From Tridacna crocea (taxonomy: Eukaryota; Mollusca; Bivalvia; Cardiida; Cardiidae), in assembly GCA_943736015.1 (NCBI GenBank), contig OX031071.1, positions 11,380,119 to 11,444,118 on the forward strand: a DNA stretch of 64,000 bases, read 5' to 3'. Shown piece by piece: positions 50,601 to 59,845 of this stretch. A program made the translations under genes and the position numbers. Positions within the stretch are counted from its first letter, which is position 1. Every line of letters starts with the position of its first letter. The notes below the pieces were generated by a model that searched no databases, was not told where the DNA came from, and saw only the letters and a list, made by a program, of their open reading frames with translations.

Positions 50601-53579
50601 CATAAAACATCCATCCATCCCCACTAACTTTAGTTTGAAACATCTTCTTTTGTGAAAATGTCTGAAACTACCCATGGATCCAAATTTCCACCAGACCTAC
50701 CTTCTGTTGTACTCTGTATGGCTTGCAACATGCGAAAAGGGGCTTTCGCACATTTTCGGACATTTGCGTAAAGTGTCGTTTTTAATTAGCATGCTCAGGC
50801 TAATCCCAGACAGCAATTTACGTCCACATTTGATTTTGTCCTACAGTATGCTTGCGTGAAACGGAATATTACTACAAAAGATACAAAAGAGCCGTCTCAG
50901 ATTGGTCCAAGTTGACTACACAGGCTGATCTGGGATGACTCATTTCGCAAACGTCCAATTGCCCCTTTTCACGCGTTGAAGTCCACATAATTTCTTACTA
51001 GGATGGATTTCTGTAAGCACTGGTGGCACATTGATGAATGAAGATATACTCATTCCAATGGTGCACATTGTATATTTTGTTTCAGTGATGGTTATTTAGC
51101 AAAGCAGTCAGTGGCTTGGAAAGAATCATGTGTTAACCCTTTCCAAAACCACAAACTTTTGGATTAGACGAAATTCAAAGCATTTGCAGATGACAATTCA
51201 ACTCTTGCTTAAAAGATGATTTCTGTCTATGATAGGGTAGATAACAGTGTGGGAAAAGGAGAAAATGCTGGTTACCAGCATTTTCTTCTTTTCCCACAAT
51301 GTTTTCAAAAGGCTACTATTCCAGACCCGTAAAAACCAGGGATTGCTTTGGAAAGATTTAACTCTTTACCAAATCACAAAATTTTAGACAGGTCCAAATG
51401 AAAAGCACTTGCAGATGACAACTCAAAGAATTGAAATTTGTTTCCAGCAGGGTAGAAAACATTGTGGGAAAAGGAGAAAATGCTGGTTAACAGTTTTTTC
51501 TCTTTTTCCAACATCATATTCAAAATGCTTCTATCTCAGGGTTGTTAAAAGTCGGGATAGTGTGGTAAAGAGTTAGGTAATCTAGAACATGACTATGTTC
51601 TTTTCTTCTAGTATAAGTTGTATTCTATAGGATAAATCGAAGATATTTGTTTTTTATGGAGAAAGATCGAAACTTATTTCATTGAGTGAATGTCATCGGT
51701 AATATTTTCACGAGTGGCACAGCCACGAATGAAAATATTACTGATGGTGTTCACGAAATGAAATAAATTTCGATCTTTCACAGAAAATATTCTATTTATT
51801 TCATGCTGTTAACCCTTTCTGGCAGGAGCTTTATTAAAATCCAGTACAATTCTTCTACGTTATTCCCTGTGGCGTACCCCTTCCGCATAGCAACGCATTA
51901 CAATATTATGTCTAGCACGAGAAATCTAAGGTAAATGAAGTCATATTTCCCATCTAGTTGTGAGGCTCATGCAATTTACCTAGTCAACAAGAACATGAAA
52001 ATCGGTATTTTCACTGGTGGTACCAGTGTAAGATTGAAAAATATTTTCACTGTTTTTTCTCGATACCCTACCAGAAAGCATGAAATAACATCACATACAG
52101 GTACAAAAGCATAGTATTATGGAAAATGTGAGTCAGTCTTGTGTCAACTTGTATCATATTATATTTTTCATCTACACAGGACTTTTTTACCCTGAAGGAG
52201 ATCCAAACGGGAAGTTTAGCCACATAAGAACAATTTTGCCCAGAGAGACAACCACACCACAGAGAGACAATAGTAAGTTTCCTTCATCTTTTTTACAGGT
52301 CAAGATTTACCTGTGTGTCTTCATCTTTTCTACAGGTCAAGATTTAGCTGTGTGTCTTCATCTTTTCTACAGGTCAAGATGTGTTTGTGATGGAAGGCTT
52401 AAAATGTAACAAAAAAGGGGAAATACATGAGTTGGCCTCATAACCTAAAGGTCCTGAGTTTGATACGCGGGAGCAGGTGTCAACTTTGGATATTTTTCTT
52501 TGGCCCACACGTTGGTATAATTCCAAGGAAGTAGAATTGAGAGAGATTGGTATAAGTTATTAGAACTTGTTTCTCAATCGATGTAAAATGAATAAGTTTG
52601 AACTAAACTTAATTAAACCCTGTGTTGTGGGTACTCATTAGAGTCGGGTTTGATGGAGAATAAGTAATGATTTTAATTTTGAAATCAAAATCACTCCCTC
52701 TATCTGGAGCTATGGAATTTTATTAATCCTGTATCGCACAATCCCTATTATTAATGACCTTGACAATGAAGGGTTATGAAAACATTGTGGGAAAAGGAGG
52801 AAACGATCATTTTCTTCTTTTCCCACGTTGCTTTCTACTTTGCTGGAAACAAATTTTTATTTTTTTTTTTAACCCATTACCACACAATCCCTACTTTTGA
52901 GGCCCCTGAGAAAGACGCCTTTTTAAAATACTGTGGGAAAAGGAGAAAATACTGCTGACCAGCATTTTCTCCTTTTCCCGCAGTGTTTTCTACCCTTCCC
53001 AGAACAAATTTAAATTTTTCAGTCACCTTTAGTTTGTCGTCTGCAAATGCTTTCAATTTGGACCAGTCTAAAATTTTCTTGTGTGGTAATGGGTTAAGCC
53101 CCATTTTCTCAGAGCATAGCTCAAAACTTAGGGACAGGTATCAATTCAAAGTTTACTGCAGCAGATAGTGACTATTATTTATACCAATCACTAACATGTA
53201 CTTTTCCATACATTCTCATGGTTTTATTCCAGGTCACACTGTCCTTAGATTAAACAACCTTGCAAGTGCCAATCAGTTTGTACCCGTAGTTCCTGTTGGG
53301 CCTCTCATACATTTGACCAAGGTGAAAACAGAAGTTATGGACGAAAATGTCGTCAATGCTGTTGTAAGTGCAGTCAACACTAGCGTAAATGCAGTCAACA
53401 CTGCCAGAAATGCAGTCAACACCGGGGGTACTACAGTTGATGAATCAGTGAGAGTGCAGGGAGACTCAGCTCTGAACAGTAACGCCTCATTGCAAAGTCC
53501 AGACTTTAAGATACCAGAAGTAAAGACTGAGCCAAACTTTAGTGATATAGTTATCAAACAAGAACCAGAGGATTATTAA
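44914..53579 (+). CDS. C2H2 zinc-finger protein, six fingers, four exons (gene model)
   Basis: Join of 44914-47695, 49983-50090, 52180-52272 and 53233-53579, all joined in phase 1, giving about 1,109 residues and a TAA stop. Residues 1-650 are acidic, Ser/Thr/Lys-rich and probably disordered, with PVVPL at 138-142 and ten glutamines near 600. Six C2H2 fingers start at about 657, 804, 845, 873, 904 and 932; the last is encoded by exon 2 after a TGDKPF linker. The tail has FVPVVP, three seven-residue AVNT-type repeats and SUMO-consensus VKTE, VKTE and IKQE. This suggests a nuclear DNA-binding regulator. I do not recognise a named orthologue. ATG 44914 overlaps a possible acceptor (ATGCAG|GG), so earlier exons may exist. 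Confidence 0.85.
46709..46740 (+). repeat. CAA trinucleotide run encoding polyglutamine
   Basis: Ten consecutive CAA codons follow CAT and precede AAA GAA, at about residues 599-609 of the zinc-finger protein. Pure CAA repeats are length-polymorphic by slippage, so the number may vary between individuals. Confidence 0.9.
47718..48225 (+). mobile_element. Repeat family D, copy 1
   Basis: Begins 23 bases after the donor of zinc-finger exon 1 (TTTCATGCTTTCCGGTAGG). Contains GTACGCCACAGGG and CATGAAATAAATAGAAT, then an internal palindrome of about 130 bp (TTTTACAGTGAAAGGTCAAA to TTGAACTTTCACTGTAAAA). Confidence 0.75.
48226..48996. other. Zinc-finger intron 1, unique part
   Basis: About 770 bp with no MITE and no recognised repeat. 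GGCGTGTCATGCGAATCTCG near 48736 is more GC-rich than its surroundings. Confidence 0.5.
49003..49424. mobile_element. CAGG-ended element with 6-bp target duplication
   Basis: 422 bp, inverted ends CAGGCCTCCTAG / CTAGCAGG-like (GCTAGGAGGCCTG), flanked by TGTTAC at 48997-49002 and 49425-49430. The interior is rich in AAACCTTTAAAACC. Confidence 0.85.
49443..49632 (-). mobile_element. MITE A, L arm truncated
   Basis: R arm, perfect hairpin, short L stub. Confidence 0.85.
49752..49957 (+). mobile_element. MITE A next to zinc-finger exon 2
   Basis: L arm shortened; right TTAA is 25 bases before the exon 2 start. Confidence 0.85.
49983..50090 (+). CDS. Zinc-finger gene exon 2 (finger 6)
   Basis: Acceptor TTGTTTATTTCAG, donor GTAAGA. 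Joining restores the RRHTGDKPFQC linker across the intron. It encodes FQCPVCLKYFSHQGTMNRH followed by CKIKH, a complete C2H2 finger. A MITE ends 25 bases upstream of the exon. Confidence 0.85.
50334..50561 (-). mobile_element. MITE A, complete
   Basis: R-hairpin-L; left border CTAA. Confidence 0.9.
50731..50976. mobile_element. Family C inverted-repeat element
   Basis: Ends GCGAAAAGGGGCTTTCG and ATTGCCCCTTTTCACGCG are inverted. The interior has CAGGCTGATCTGGGATGACT. Second copy at 58625. Confidence 0.75.
51133..51361 (-). mobile_element. MITE A, complete
   Basis: R-hairpin-L. It shares TTAA with the next copy. Confidence 0.9.
51358..51575 (-). mobile_element. MITE A
   Basis: Same orientation as its neighbour; second hairpin arm worn; right border TTAG. 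Confidence 0.85.
51590..52090 (-). mobile_element. Repeat family D, copy 2 (inverted relative to copy 1)
   Basis: Reverse complement matches 47718-48225 through TTTCATGC, GTACGCCACAGGG and the CGTGGCTGTGCCA palindrome. It lies in intron 2, so the two copies can pair within one pre-mRNA. Confidence 0.75.
52180..52272 (+). CDS. Zinc-finger gene exon 3
   Basis: Acceptor TCATCTACACAG, perfect donor GTAAGT, phase 1 both sides. It encodes RLFYPEGDPNGKFSHIRT and then ILPRETTTPQRDN, a basic polar linker with no recognised domain. A 37-bp tandem repeat begins ten bases after the donor. Confidence 0.7.
52282..52381 (+). repeat. 37-bp triplicate with AG|GT junctions
   Basis: Units at 52282, 52319 and 52356 each contain CTTCATCTTTTCTACAGGTC. 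Every unit holds a pyrimidine tract, TACAG and GTCAAG back to back. It begins ten bases after the exon 3 donor. Confidence 0.85.
52435..52615 (+). mobile_element. SINE family 2
   Basis: GGTCCTGAGTTTGATACGCG and TTGTTTCTCAATCGATGTAA, in zinc-finger intron 3. Confidence 0.7.
52723..52872 (+). mobile_element. MITE A, most of hairpin core lost
   Basis: L arm, GGAAAAGGAGGAAACGATC, second arm and a short R stub, ending at the TTAA of the next copy. Confidence 0.75.
52869..53097 (+). mobile_element. MITE A, complete
   Basis: L-hairpin-R with TTAA both ends, about 135 bases before zinc-finger exon 4. Confidence 0.95.
53233..53579 (+). CDS. Zinc-finger gene exon 4 (SUMO-consensus tail)
   Basis: Acceptor GTTTTATTCCAG, phase 1 in, stop TAA at 53577-53579. 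It encodes SHTVLRLNNLASANQFVPVV and onward. Three psi-K-x-E sites are visible (VKTE near the start, VKTE and IKQE at the end). Between them lie 21-bp coding repeats giving the seven-residue motif with AVNT. The FVPVVP string echoes FVPVVPL in exon 1. Confidence 0.8.
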
Positions 53580-53610
53580 GTATTGTGTAAGTTTTTTAAA
53601 CCATTTGTCA

Positions 53611-53784
53611 TTAACTCTTTACCACACAATCTCAGCTTTTAAGGACCCTGAGGAAGAAGCCTTTTGAAAACATTGTGGGGAAAGGAGAAAATACTGGTTA
53701 CCAGCATTTTCTCCTTTTCCCACAATGTTTTCAAAAGCCTTCCATTGAAGAGTCACGAAAACCAGGAATTTGGTAAAGGCTTAA
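53611..53784. mobile_element. MITE A, L-L form in the zinc-finger 3' region
   Basis: Both flanks of the hairpin are L-type; 174 bp, TTAA both ends. It begins 32 bases after the stop codon and so probably lies in the 3' UTR. Confidence 0.85.
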
Positions 53785-54224
53785 ATAAGTTGCCTGCGTA
53801 TGCATTGAATTTTGACATGGTTGAATTTTTTCACTAAAGGCTTAAAATTTTAATTTTAAGATTTTCTCTTTTTCCATAAGACAATATTATCTGTTCAGTA
53901 ATCTTGAGTCTTGTTCAAACTATCTTGATAGCATCTGAGGCATGTGAAACTTGTTCAGAGTTTCTGTCTTTAGAGTCTGGAATTGATTTCAAAATGTGTC
54001 ACCTTGGATCAGAGAGCAAATCACAAGGATGAATTTTATAAAATTACTGTTCCCTCTTGAGATTGTATTTCCAGTGCTCATGAAAACTTGGTCAGAATGT
54101 TTGTTGTGATGGTCTGTCGCCAATTTGAAAAATATGACAAACTGTTTCACTTGGTAAAATGGTAGATAGGCATTGCATGCACCCTGGATGCTACAGTATG
54201 TGTTTGATGTTCATTGAACTTGCC
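53785..54224 (+). other. Downstream of the zinc-finger stop, probable 3' UTR
   Basis: Repeat-free and AT-rich; no AATAAA recognised within it. Confidence 0.4.
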
Positions 54225-54428
54225 AGTGTTTATTGTAAGGTAGAGCATCAGCCATATAACTGTAAGGTCCTGAGTTCAATACCAGTTTGTGGGTGTCAAG
54301 TTTGGGATTTTTCATTGGTACACATGTTTGGTGTGAGTACTGATGTAGTTCCCAGGAAGCAGAATCGAGAGAAAGTAGTATAAGTTGTAAGAACTTGTTT
54401 GTCAATTGATTTAAGATAAATATGTTAA
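54225..54428 (+). mobile_element. SINE family 2
   Basis: GGTAGAGCATCAGCC A box, GAGTTCAATACC B box, tail TTGTTTGTCAATTGAT. Confidence 0.7.
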
Positions 54429-54655
54429 ACCCTTTCCCAAATGACAAACTTTTGGACTAGACCAAATTGAAAACATTTGCAGACAACAATTCAACTCTTG
54501 CTGAAAAGATGATTTCTGTCTATGATAGGGTAGAAAAACATTGTGGGAAAAGGAGAAAATGCTGGTTACCAGCATTTTCTCCTTTTCCCACAATGTTTTC
54601 AAAAGGCTACTATTCCAGACCCATAAAAACTAGGGATTGTTTGGGAAAGGCTTAA
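54425..54655 (-). mobile_element. MITE A, complete
   Basis: R-hairpin-L, perfect hairpin, at the 3' end of the SINE at 54225. Confidence 0.95.
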
Positions 54656-55062
54656 ACTAAACTATTAAACTAGCCAGAGTACTGGTTTTGAATACTGTTT
54701 TTTTTTTGATAGGTGTAATATAAAAAGATCTGTCATCTTTAATTTAAAAAAAAAGTACATGTAGGTCACAAGGGTACATATTTTAAAAAAACATTTTTTA
54801 GAAGTCATATTTTTTTGCACACTATTCATGAAACATAGAATATAAGTTTTTGTTAATACATATATATGTTGTTTCTAGAGTTATGTTACTGTTTATTTGT
54901 ATAAAAACGTGAATGCTCAATTTTATCATAGATGGGCTGCCATGGTCCTTTTAATATGAATTGTTAGAATAGATTGTTGATAGAGTAGTTTGTAGCTCTT
55001 TTATTGTATTTTTCTTGATAATTTTATTTTCATGTTAATCCTCTTCTACACAGTCTTGATTT
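54656..55062. other. AT-rich stretch
   Basis: Long T and A runs near 54700-54800; no gene seen. Confidence 0.5.
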
Positions 55063-55291
55063 TTAACCCTTTATCCCATAAGGCATTTCTATGGTATCTC
55101 TAATTGACCCTAAATAACAGCAAGGATGAAGCCGTTTCTTATGTGTATATGACACCTTTTGATAGCATAGAAAACATTGTGACAAAAGGTGAAATTGCTC
55201 ATCACGAGCAATTTCACCTTTTGCCACAATGTTTTCCAAAGGCTCTTATAAGCAATGCATAGAAATGAGTATCTATGGAGTAAAGGGTTAA
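55063..55291 (-). mobile_element. MITE B, complete
   Basis: Hairpin core TTGCTCATCACGAGCAA; TTAA both ends, the right one shared with a degenerate A copy. Confidence 0.9.
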
Positions 55292-55470
55292 TGGCCCTTT
55301 GGCCTGTTGAATACAGTGTGGGAAAAGGATAAGATGCTTGTAACAAGAATTTTCTTTTTTTTCCCAAGATTGTATTCTGTATTTTTGAAAGTGAATTCAA
55401 TCAGTTTAGTGGCAAATTAGTTGTTTTCTGCTTTCAAATTGGACATGTCTGAAAATTTTGTTTGGTAAAT
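55288..55470 (+). mobile_element. MITE A, degenerate
   Basis: Weak hairpin (AAGATGCTTGTAACAAGAAT) and decayed R arm. Confidence 0.6.
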
Positions 55471-55497
55471 GTAGATAAATACTAGAAAAGAACTAAT

Positions 55498-55721
55498 TAC
55501 CTATTTACCAAACAAGCGCTGGTTTTAACGGTCCTGGGAAAGAAGCCTTTTGAAAACATTGTTTGAAAAAGAGAAAATGCTGGTAACCAACATCTCCGTT
55601 TCCAACAGCGATTTCTACTCTATCAAGGACTAATTCTACCGTTTGAGCCACTGTAATTTGTCATCTGCACATGTTTCCAATATGGACAAGTCTAAAATTT
55701 TGTCCTTTGGTAAAGAGTTAA
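55498..55721 (+). mobile_element. MITE A, second hairpin arm damaged
   Basis: L arm, first hairpin arm, remnant CATCTCCGTTTCCAACAG, R arm, TTAA. Confidence 0.85.
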
Positions 55722-55739
55722 TATTCATAATTTCATGTT

Positions 55740-56026
55740 TTGTATCTTTACTAGACAACTTAATTTTAGACTGGCCCACTTTGAAAGCATTAACAAACGA
55801 CAAAATTAGAATGAGTCAAAAATTGAAGTATGTTTTTGGAAGGGTAGAAAATATTGGGGGGAGAGGAGAAAATGCTGGTAACCAGCATATTATCTTTTGC
55901 CCACAGTGTTTCCTACTCTTTCCAAAACAAATTTGAATGTACAAGCGACATTTAATTTGTCGTCTGCAAAAATTAATGCTTTCAATATAGAGTTAGTCTA
56001 AAATTTTGTTGTTTGGGAAAGAGTTT
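55740..56026. mobile_element. MITE A, R-R form
   Basis: Left flank is an inverted R arm (TTTTAGACTGGCCCACTTTG) and right flank an R arm (TTTAATTTGTCGTCTGC), giving a palindrome of about 290 bp. Confidence 0.8.
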
Positions 56027-56076
56027 TTTAAAAAGTTTTTCTCAATTTTGGTAAGTCTTAATATTTGTACCTCAGT

Positions 56077-56304
56077 TTAACCCTTTACCACACTATCCTG
56101 GCTTTTGATGACCCTGAGATAGAAGCCTTTGAAAACATTGTTGGAAAAGAAGAAAATGCTGGTTACCAGCATTTTCTGCTTTTCCCACAATGTTTTCTAC
56201 CCTACTGGAAACAAATTTCAATTTTTGAGTTAAGTTTATGTTGTCACCTGCAAGTGCTTTCATTTTGGACCAGTCTAAAATTTTGTTGTTGGGTAAAGGG
56301 TTAA
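56077..56304 (+). mobile_element. MITE A, complete
   Basis: L-hairpin-R. It shares TTAA 56301-56304 with the next copy. Confidence 0.95.
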
Positions 56305-57595
56305 AACTTTACCAAATGACAAAATTTTAGTCTTGTTCAGATTGTCCAAAGTGAAAGCATTTGCAGAGGACAAAGTGCCTCAAAAATTTAGATTTGTCCT
56401 GGGAGAGTTGAAATACCAGCATTTTTAGCTCACCTGAGCACGAAAATCTCATGGTGAGCTTTTGTGATCGCCCAATGTCCGGCGTCCGGCGTCCACAATT
56501 TCTTTAAACATCTTCTCCTCCTAAACCACTGGGCCAATCTTGATGAAACTTGGCAGGGATGTTCCTTGGGTGAAGCTCTACCAAGGTTGTTCAAGAGATT
56601 GAATTCCGCCCATAATTCTGGTTGCCATGGCAACCGAAAGGAAAAAAAATGCAAAATTTTTGAAAATCTTCTTCTCTGAAACTAGGAAGCGTAGAGCTTT
56701 GATATTTGGTATGTAGCATCTCCTAGTGGACGTCTACCAAGATTGTTCATATGATGTCCCTGGGGTCAAAACTGGCCCCGCCCGGGGGTCACCTATTTGT
56801 ATGATAGGAACAAAGAAAAAAAACTTTAAAATTCTTCTTCTCTGAAACTAGAAGGCGCAGAGCTGTCATATTTGGTATGTAGCATCTCCTAGTAGACCTT
56901 TACCAAGATTGTACAGATGATGTCCCTGGGGTCAAAACTGGCCCCACCCCTGGGGTCACAAAGTTGTATGATAGTAACAAAGAAGGAAAACTTCAAAATT
57001 CTTCTTCTCTGAAATTAGAAGGCGCAGAGCTTTGATATTTGGTATGTAGCATCTCCTAGTGGACGTCTACCAAGATTGTTCATATGATGCCCCTTGGGTC
57101 AAAACTGGCTCGCCCCGGGGGTCACAATTTTGAAACATAGGAACATAGGAGGAAAACTTCAAAATTCTTCTTCTCTGAAACTAGAAGGTGTACAGCTTTG
57201 ATATTTGGTATGTAGCATCTCCTAGTGGACCTCTGCCAAGATTGTTCATATGATGTCCCTGGGGTCAAAACTGATCCCATCCCGGGGGTCACAAGTTTGA
57301 ATCATAGGAACAAAGAAAGAAAACTTTAAAATTCTTCTTCTCTGAAACTAGGTGGTGCAGAGTTTTGATATTTGGTATGCAGCATCTCCTAGTGGACCTC
57401 TACCAAGTTTTTTCTTAGGATGCCCTGGGGTCAAAACTGGCCCTGTCCAGGGGTCACAAGTTTGATGTTAGAGCTTGGTACTCAGGTGAGCGATATGGGA
57501 CCATCATGGTCCTCTTGTCTCTTTTTCCCACAAAGTTTTTAGAAGGCTTCTTTTGCAGGGTCATGAAAACCAGGGATTGTTTGGGAAAGGGATTA
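56301..57595 (-). mobile_element. MITE A split by a 1.1-kb bivalve-type repeat
   Basis: R arm to CCAGCATTTTT at 56426, then the insert. CTCTTTTTCCCAC and the L arm resume at 57519. Confidence 0.9.
56427..57518 (+). mobile_element. GTCCGGCGT-type repeat element (E2)
   Basis: Same ends as E1 (TAGCTCACCTGAGCAC, CAGGTGAGCGAT, GGTCCTCTTG) but a different interior: five units of about 165-175 bp with TTGATATTTGGTATGTAGCA and GTCCCTGGGGTCAAAACTGG. Confidence 0.85.
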
Positions 57596-57672
57596 TAAAC
57601 TCTTGCTACTGAATAGATAAATTGCTTTTTTTTCAAATACTACAAATACAGTTCCTCTAAAAGCTCAAACCA

Positions 57673-57945
57673 CATTTTATTAATTTTGTCCTTTTCCCAA
57701 AACGTTCTATACCCATTAAGAGGCAATTTCTTCGTTTGGACCACTTTTTAGTAATTTTGTCCTTTTCCCAAAACGTTATATACCCATTAAGAGGCAATTT
57801 CTTCATTTGGACCACTTTTTAGTAATTTTGTCCTTTTCCCAAAACGTTCTATACCCATTAAGAGGCAATTTCTTCATTTGAACCACACTTTAGTAATTTT
57901 GTCCTTTTCCCAAATTTTTTTTATACCCTTTCAGAGGCAATTTCT
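57673..57945 (+). repeat. 71-bp tandem array, four units
   Basis: Units starting near 57681, 57752, 57823 and 57894, each with TAATTTTGTCCTTTTCCCAA and CATTAAGAGGCAATTTCTTC. A fifth decayed unit lies at 58150-58225, beyond an inserted MITE. Confidence 0.85.
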
Positions 57946-58137
57946 TAACCCTTTACCAAACGACAAATTTTTAGACAGGTCCAAATTGAAAGCACTTGCA
58001 GATAACAAAATAAACCTAACTCAAAAATTGAAATTTGTTTCCCATGGTTACCAGCATTTTCTCCTTTTTGCACAATGTTTTCAAAAGACTTTTATCATAA
58101 GGTTGTAAAAACTAGGGATTGTTTGGTAAAGGGTTAA
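57945..58137 (-). mobile_element. MITE A, first hairpin arm missing, inside the 71-bp array
   Basis: R arm, GGTTACCAGCATTTTCTCC, L arm, TTAA both ends. Confidence 0.85.
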
Positions 58138-58267
58138 TATGAGCCACACACAATTAATTTTGTCCTTTTCCAAAATTGTTTTATACCCTATCTGAGGCAT
58201 TTTTGTCATTTGAGCCAACAATTAAGAATTCAGATAAGTCTAAATTTTTGTCAGTTAGTATGGAAAA

Positions 58268-58440
58268 GTTAAGAGTTATCAAATTTAGACCTGTCTGCAC
58301 TGAAAACATTGGCAGACAAATTAAGTGTGACTGAAATAGGTCTGTGGAAAGATTTATATATCATGAAATGCTAGCCTTCAGCTGCTGTCTTCTCCATTTT
58401 CTACATTGTTTTCAAAAGCCTCATTTGGATTTGTAACACA
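58268..58440 (-). mobile_element. MITE A, degenerate
   Basis: TTTAGACCTGTCTGCACTG and a worn hairpin and L arm. Confidence 0.55.
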
Positions 58441-58624
58441 TGTTAATATTATTTTCTGGTAAAGCACTGAAACTATATTTAATTAACTTTCACATATATT
58501 ATGATACCATTTAGTTTGGTAAATTTGGGTTTTTTTTTGTAATGAAAATAATGCTGTTCAGATACTTACTTTTCATGAATTTATGACTTACATGTAAAGT
58601 GACCATATATTTCCTGCAACATTC

Positions 58625-58860
58625 AAAAAGGGGCATTCCAATATTTGCTTAAAGCGTCATATCAGATCAACCTGCACAGTCCTCACAGGCTAATCTTAGA
58701 CGACACATTCCGTTGATATGTAATTTTCTGTTTTGCACAAGTCTACTATAGGACAAAATCGAATGAAGTTGTAAAGTACACTCTCGGATTAGCATGTGCG
58801 GACAGCGCAGGCTGATCCGAAGCGATGCTTTATGCAAATGTCAGAATGCCCCTTTTGGCA
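58625..58860. mobile_element. Family C inverted-repeat element, copy 2
   Basis: Ends AAAAAGGGGCATTCC and GAATGCCCCTTTTGGCA; interior CGCAGGCTGATCCGAAGCG. Confidence 0.8.
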
Positions 58861-59098
58861 TGCTGCAAGCCATGTATGTCATCAAACTCAAAATCCTTGT
58901 TGATTTACATGTATTTCAAGGATTAGCCCATGATAGATTACTGGTTTCAAAATAATGCTATTGTTATGAATCTTTGATGAAAATAAAGCAAGATAATTAT
59001 GGATCAAAAATGCATATTTTCAAATTTGATACAATATTATGTACAAAAATGTAGTTATTTGAAGATTATCAACATTTGTGAAAAAGTGTATTTCAGAT

Positions 59099-59322
59099 TT
59101 AACTCTTTACCAAACAACAAATGTATAGAGTAGTCCAAATTGAAAGCATTTATAGATGAAAAATAAAATGTGACTTAGAAATCGAAATTTGATTTGGGAA
59201 AGGTAGAAAACTTTATGGGAAAAGGAGTAAATGCTAGTTACCAGCATTTTCTCCTTTTCCCACATTGTTTTCAAAAGGCTTCTATCACAGGGTCGTCAAA
59301 AGTCATAACTGTGTGGTAAAAG
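59099..59322 (-). mobile_element. MITE A, complete left end
   Basis: R-hairpin-L; right border lost (AAAAGCTGATG). Confidence 0.9.
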
Positions 59323-59845
59323 CTGATGTAGAGGGTGATGCCGGCAAAATTTAATGGAGTGATAATACCACTATCTCTGAAAAAGCTTTAACCCTCTGAT
59401 TAGACGATGCACTACCAGTATAATCGCATGTAAGTGCAAATAGCTCTTCACATTGTTACATTTCAGTATTTCCTAAAAATTGCATGACCAGAAGCAGTGC
59501 AATCAACTATTTTTGCACAAAAAAACTCCATGTAAATCAAGGGAATTCAGCATTTGATGAAATGTTCTGTTTGCCGCCAACTGTATTTATAAGAATTAAT
59601 TATAATTTTATTTTTTAAAAAATAAACAAGATTTTTAGTTATTGCTGATGTAATTTCAGATTTTTTTTTCAAGTATATGCAAATAAAATGAAGGCATTCT
59701 ACTCAATGCTGTTGGTTTTATTGTTTTAAGCTGTACAACCCAAAAGCCAAAAGAGCATTAACTTCCACTCATTGCATTATTGCCTTGTCCCAAGTTTCCA
59801 TCTGTTAGACATTTTATCTTGTTTACAAAATAAAGATTATTACCC
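59323..59845. other. AT-rich stretch with several AATAAA hexamers
   Basis: AATAAA at about 59623, 59681 and 59830, but no exon to attach them to. Could be the distal 3' end of the zinc-finger transcript or chance. Confidence 0.35.

Noticed and set aside
59620..59840. AATAAA hexamers as the zinc-finger polyadenylation site
   Set aside because: About 6 kb beyond the stop codon through many MITEs; cannot be supported without transcripts.
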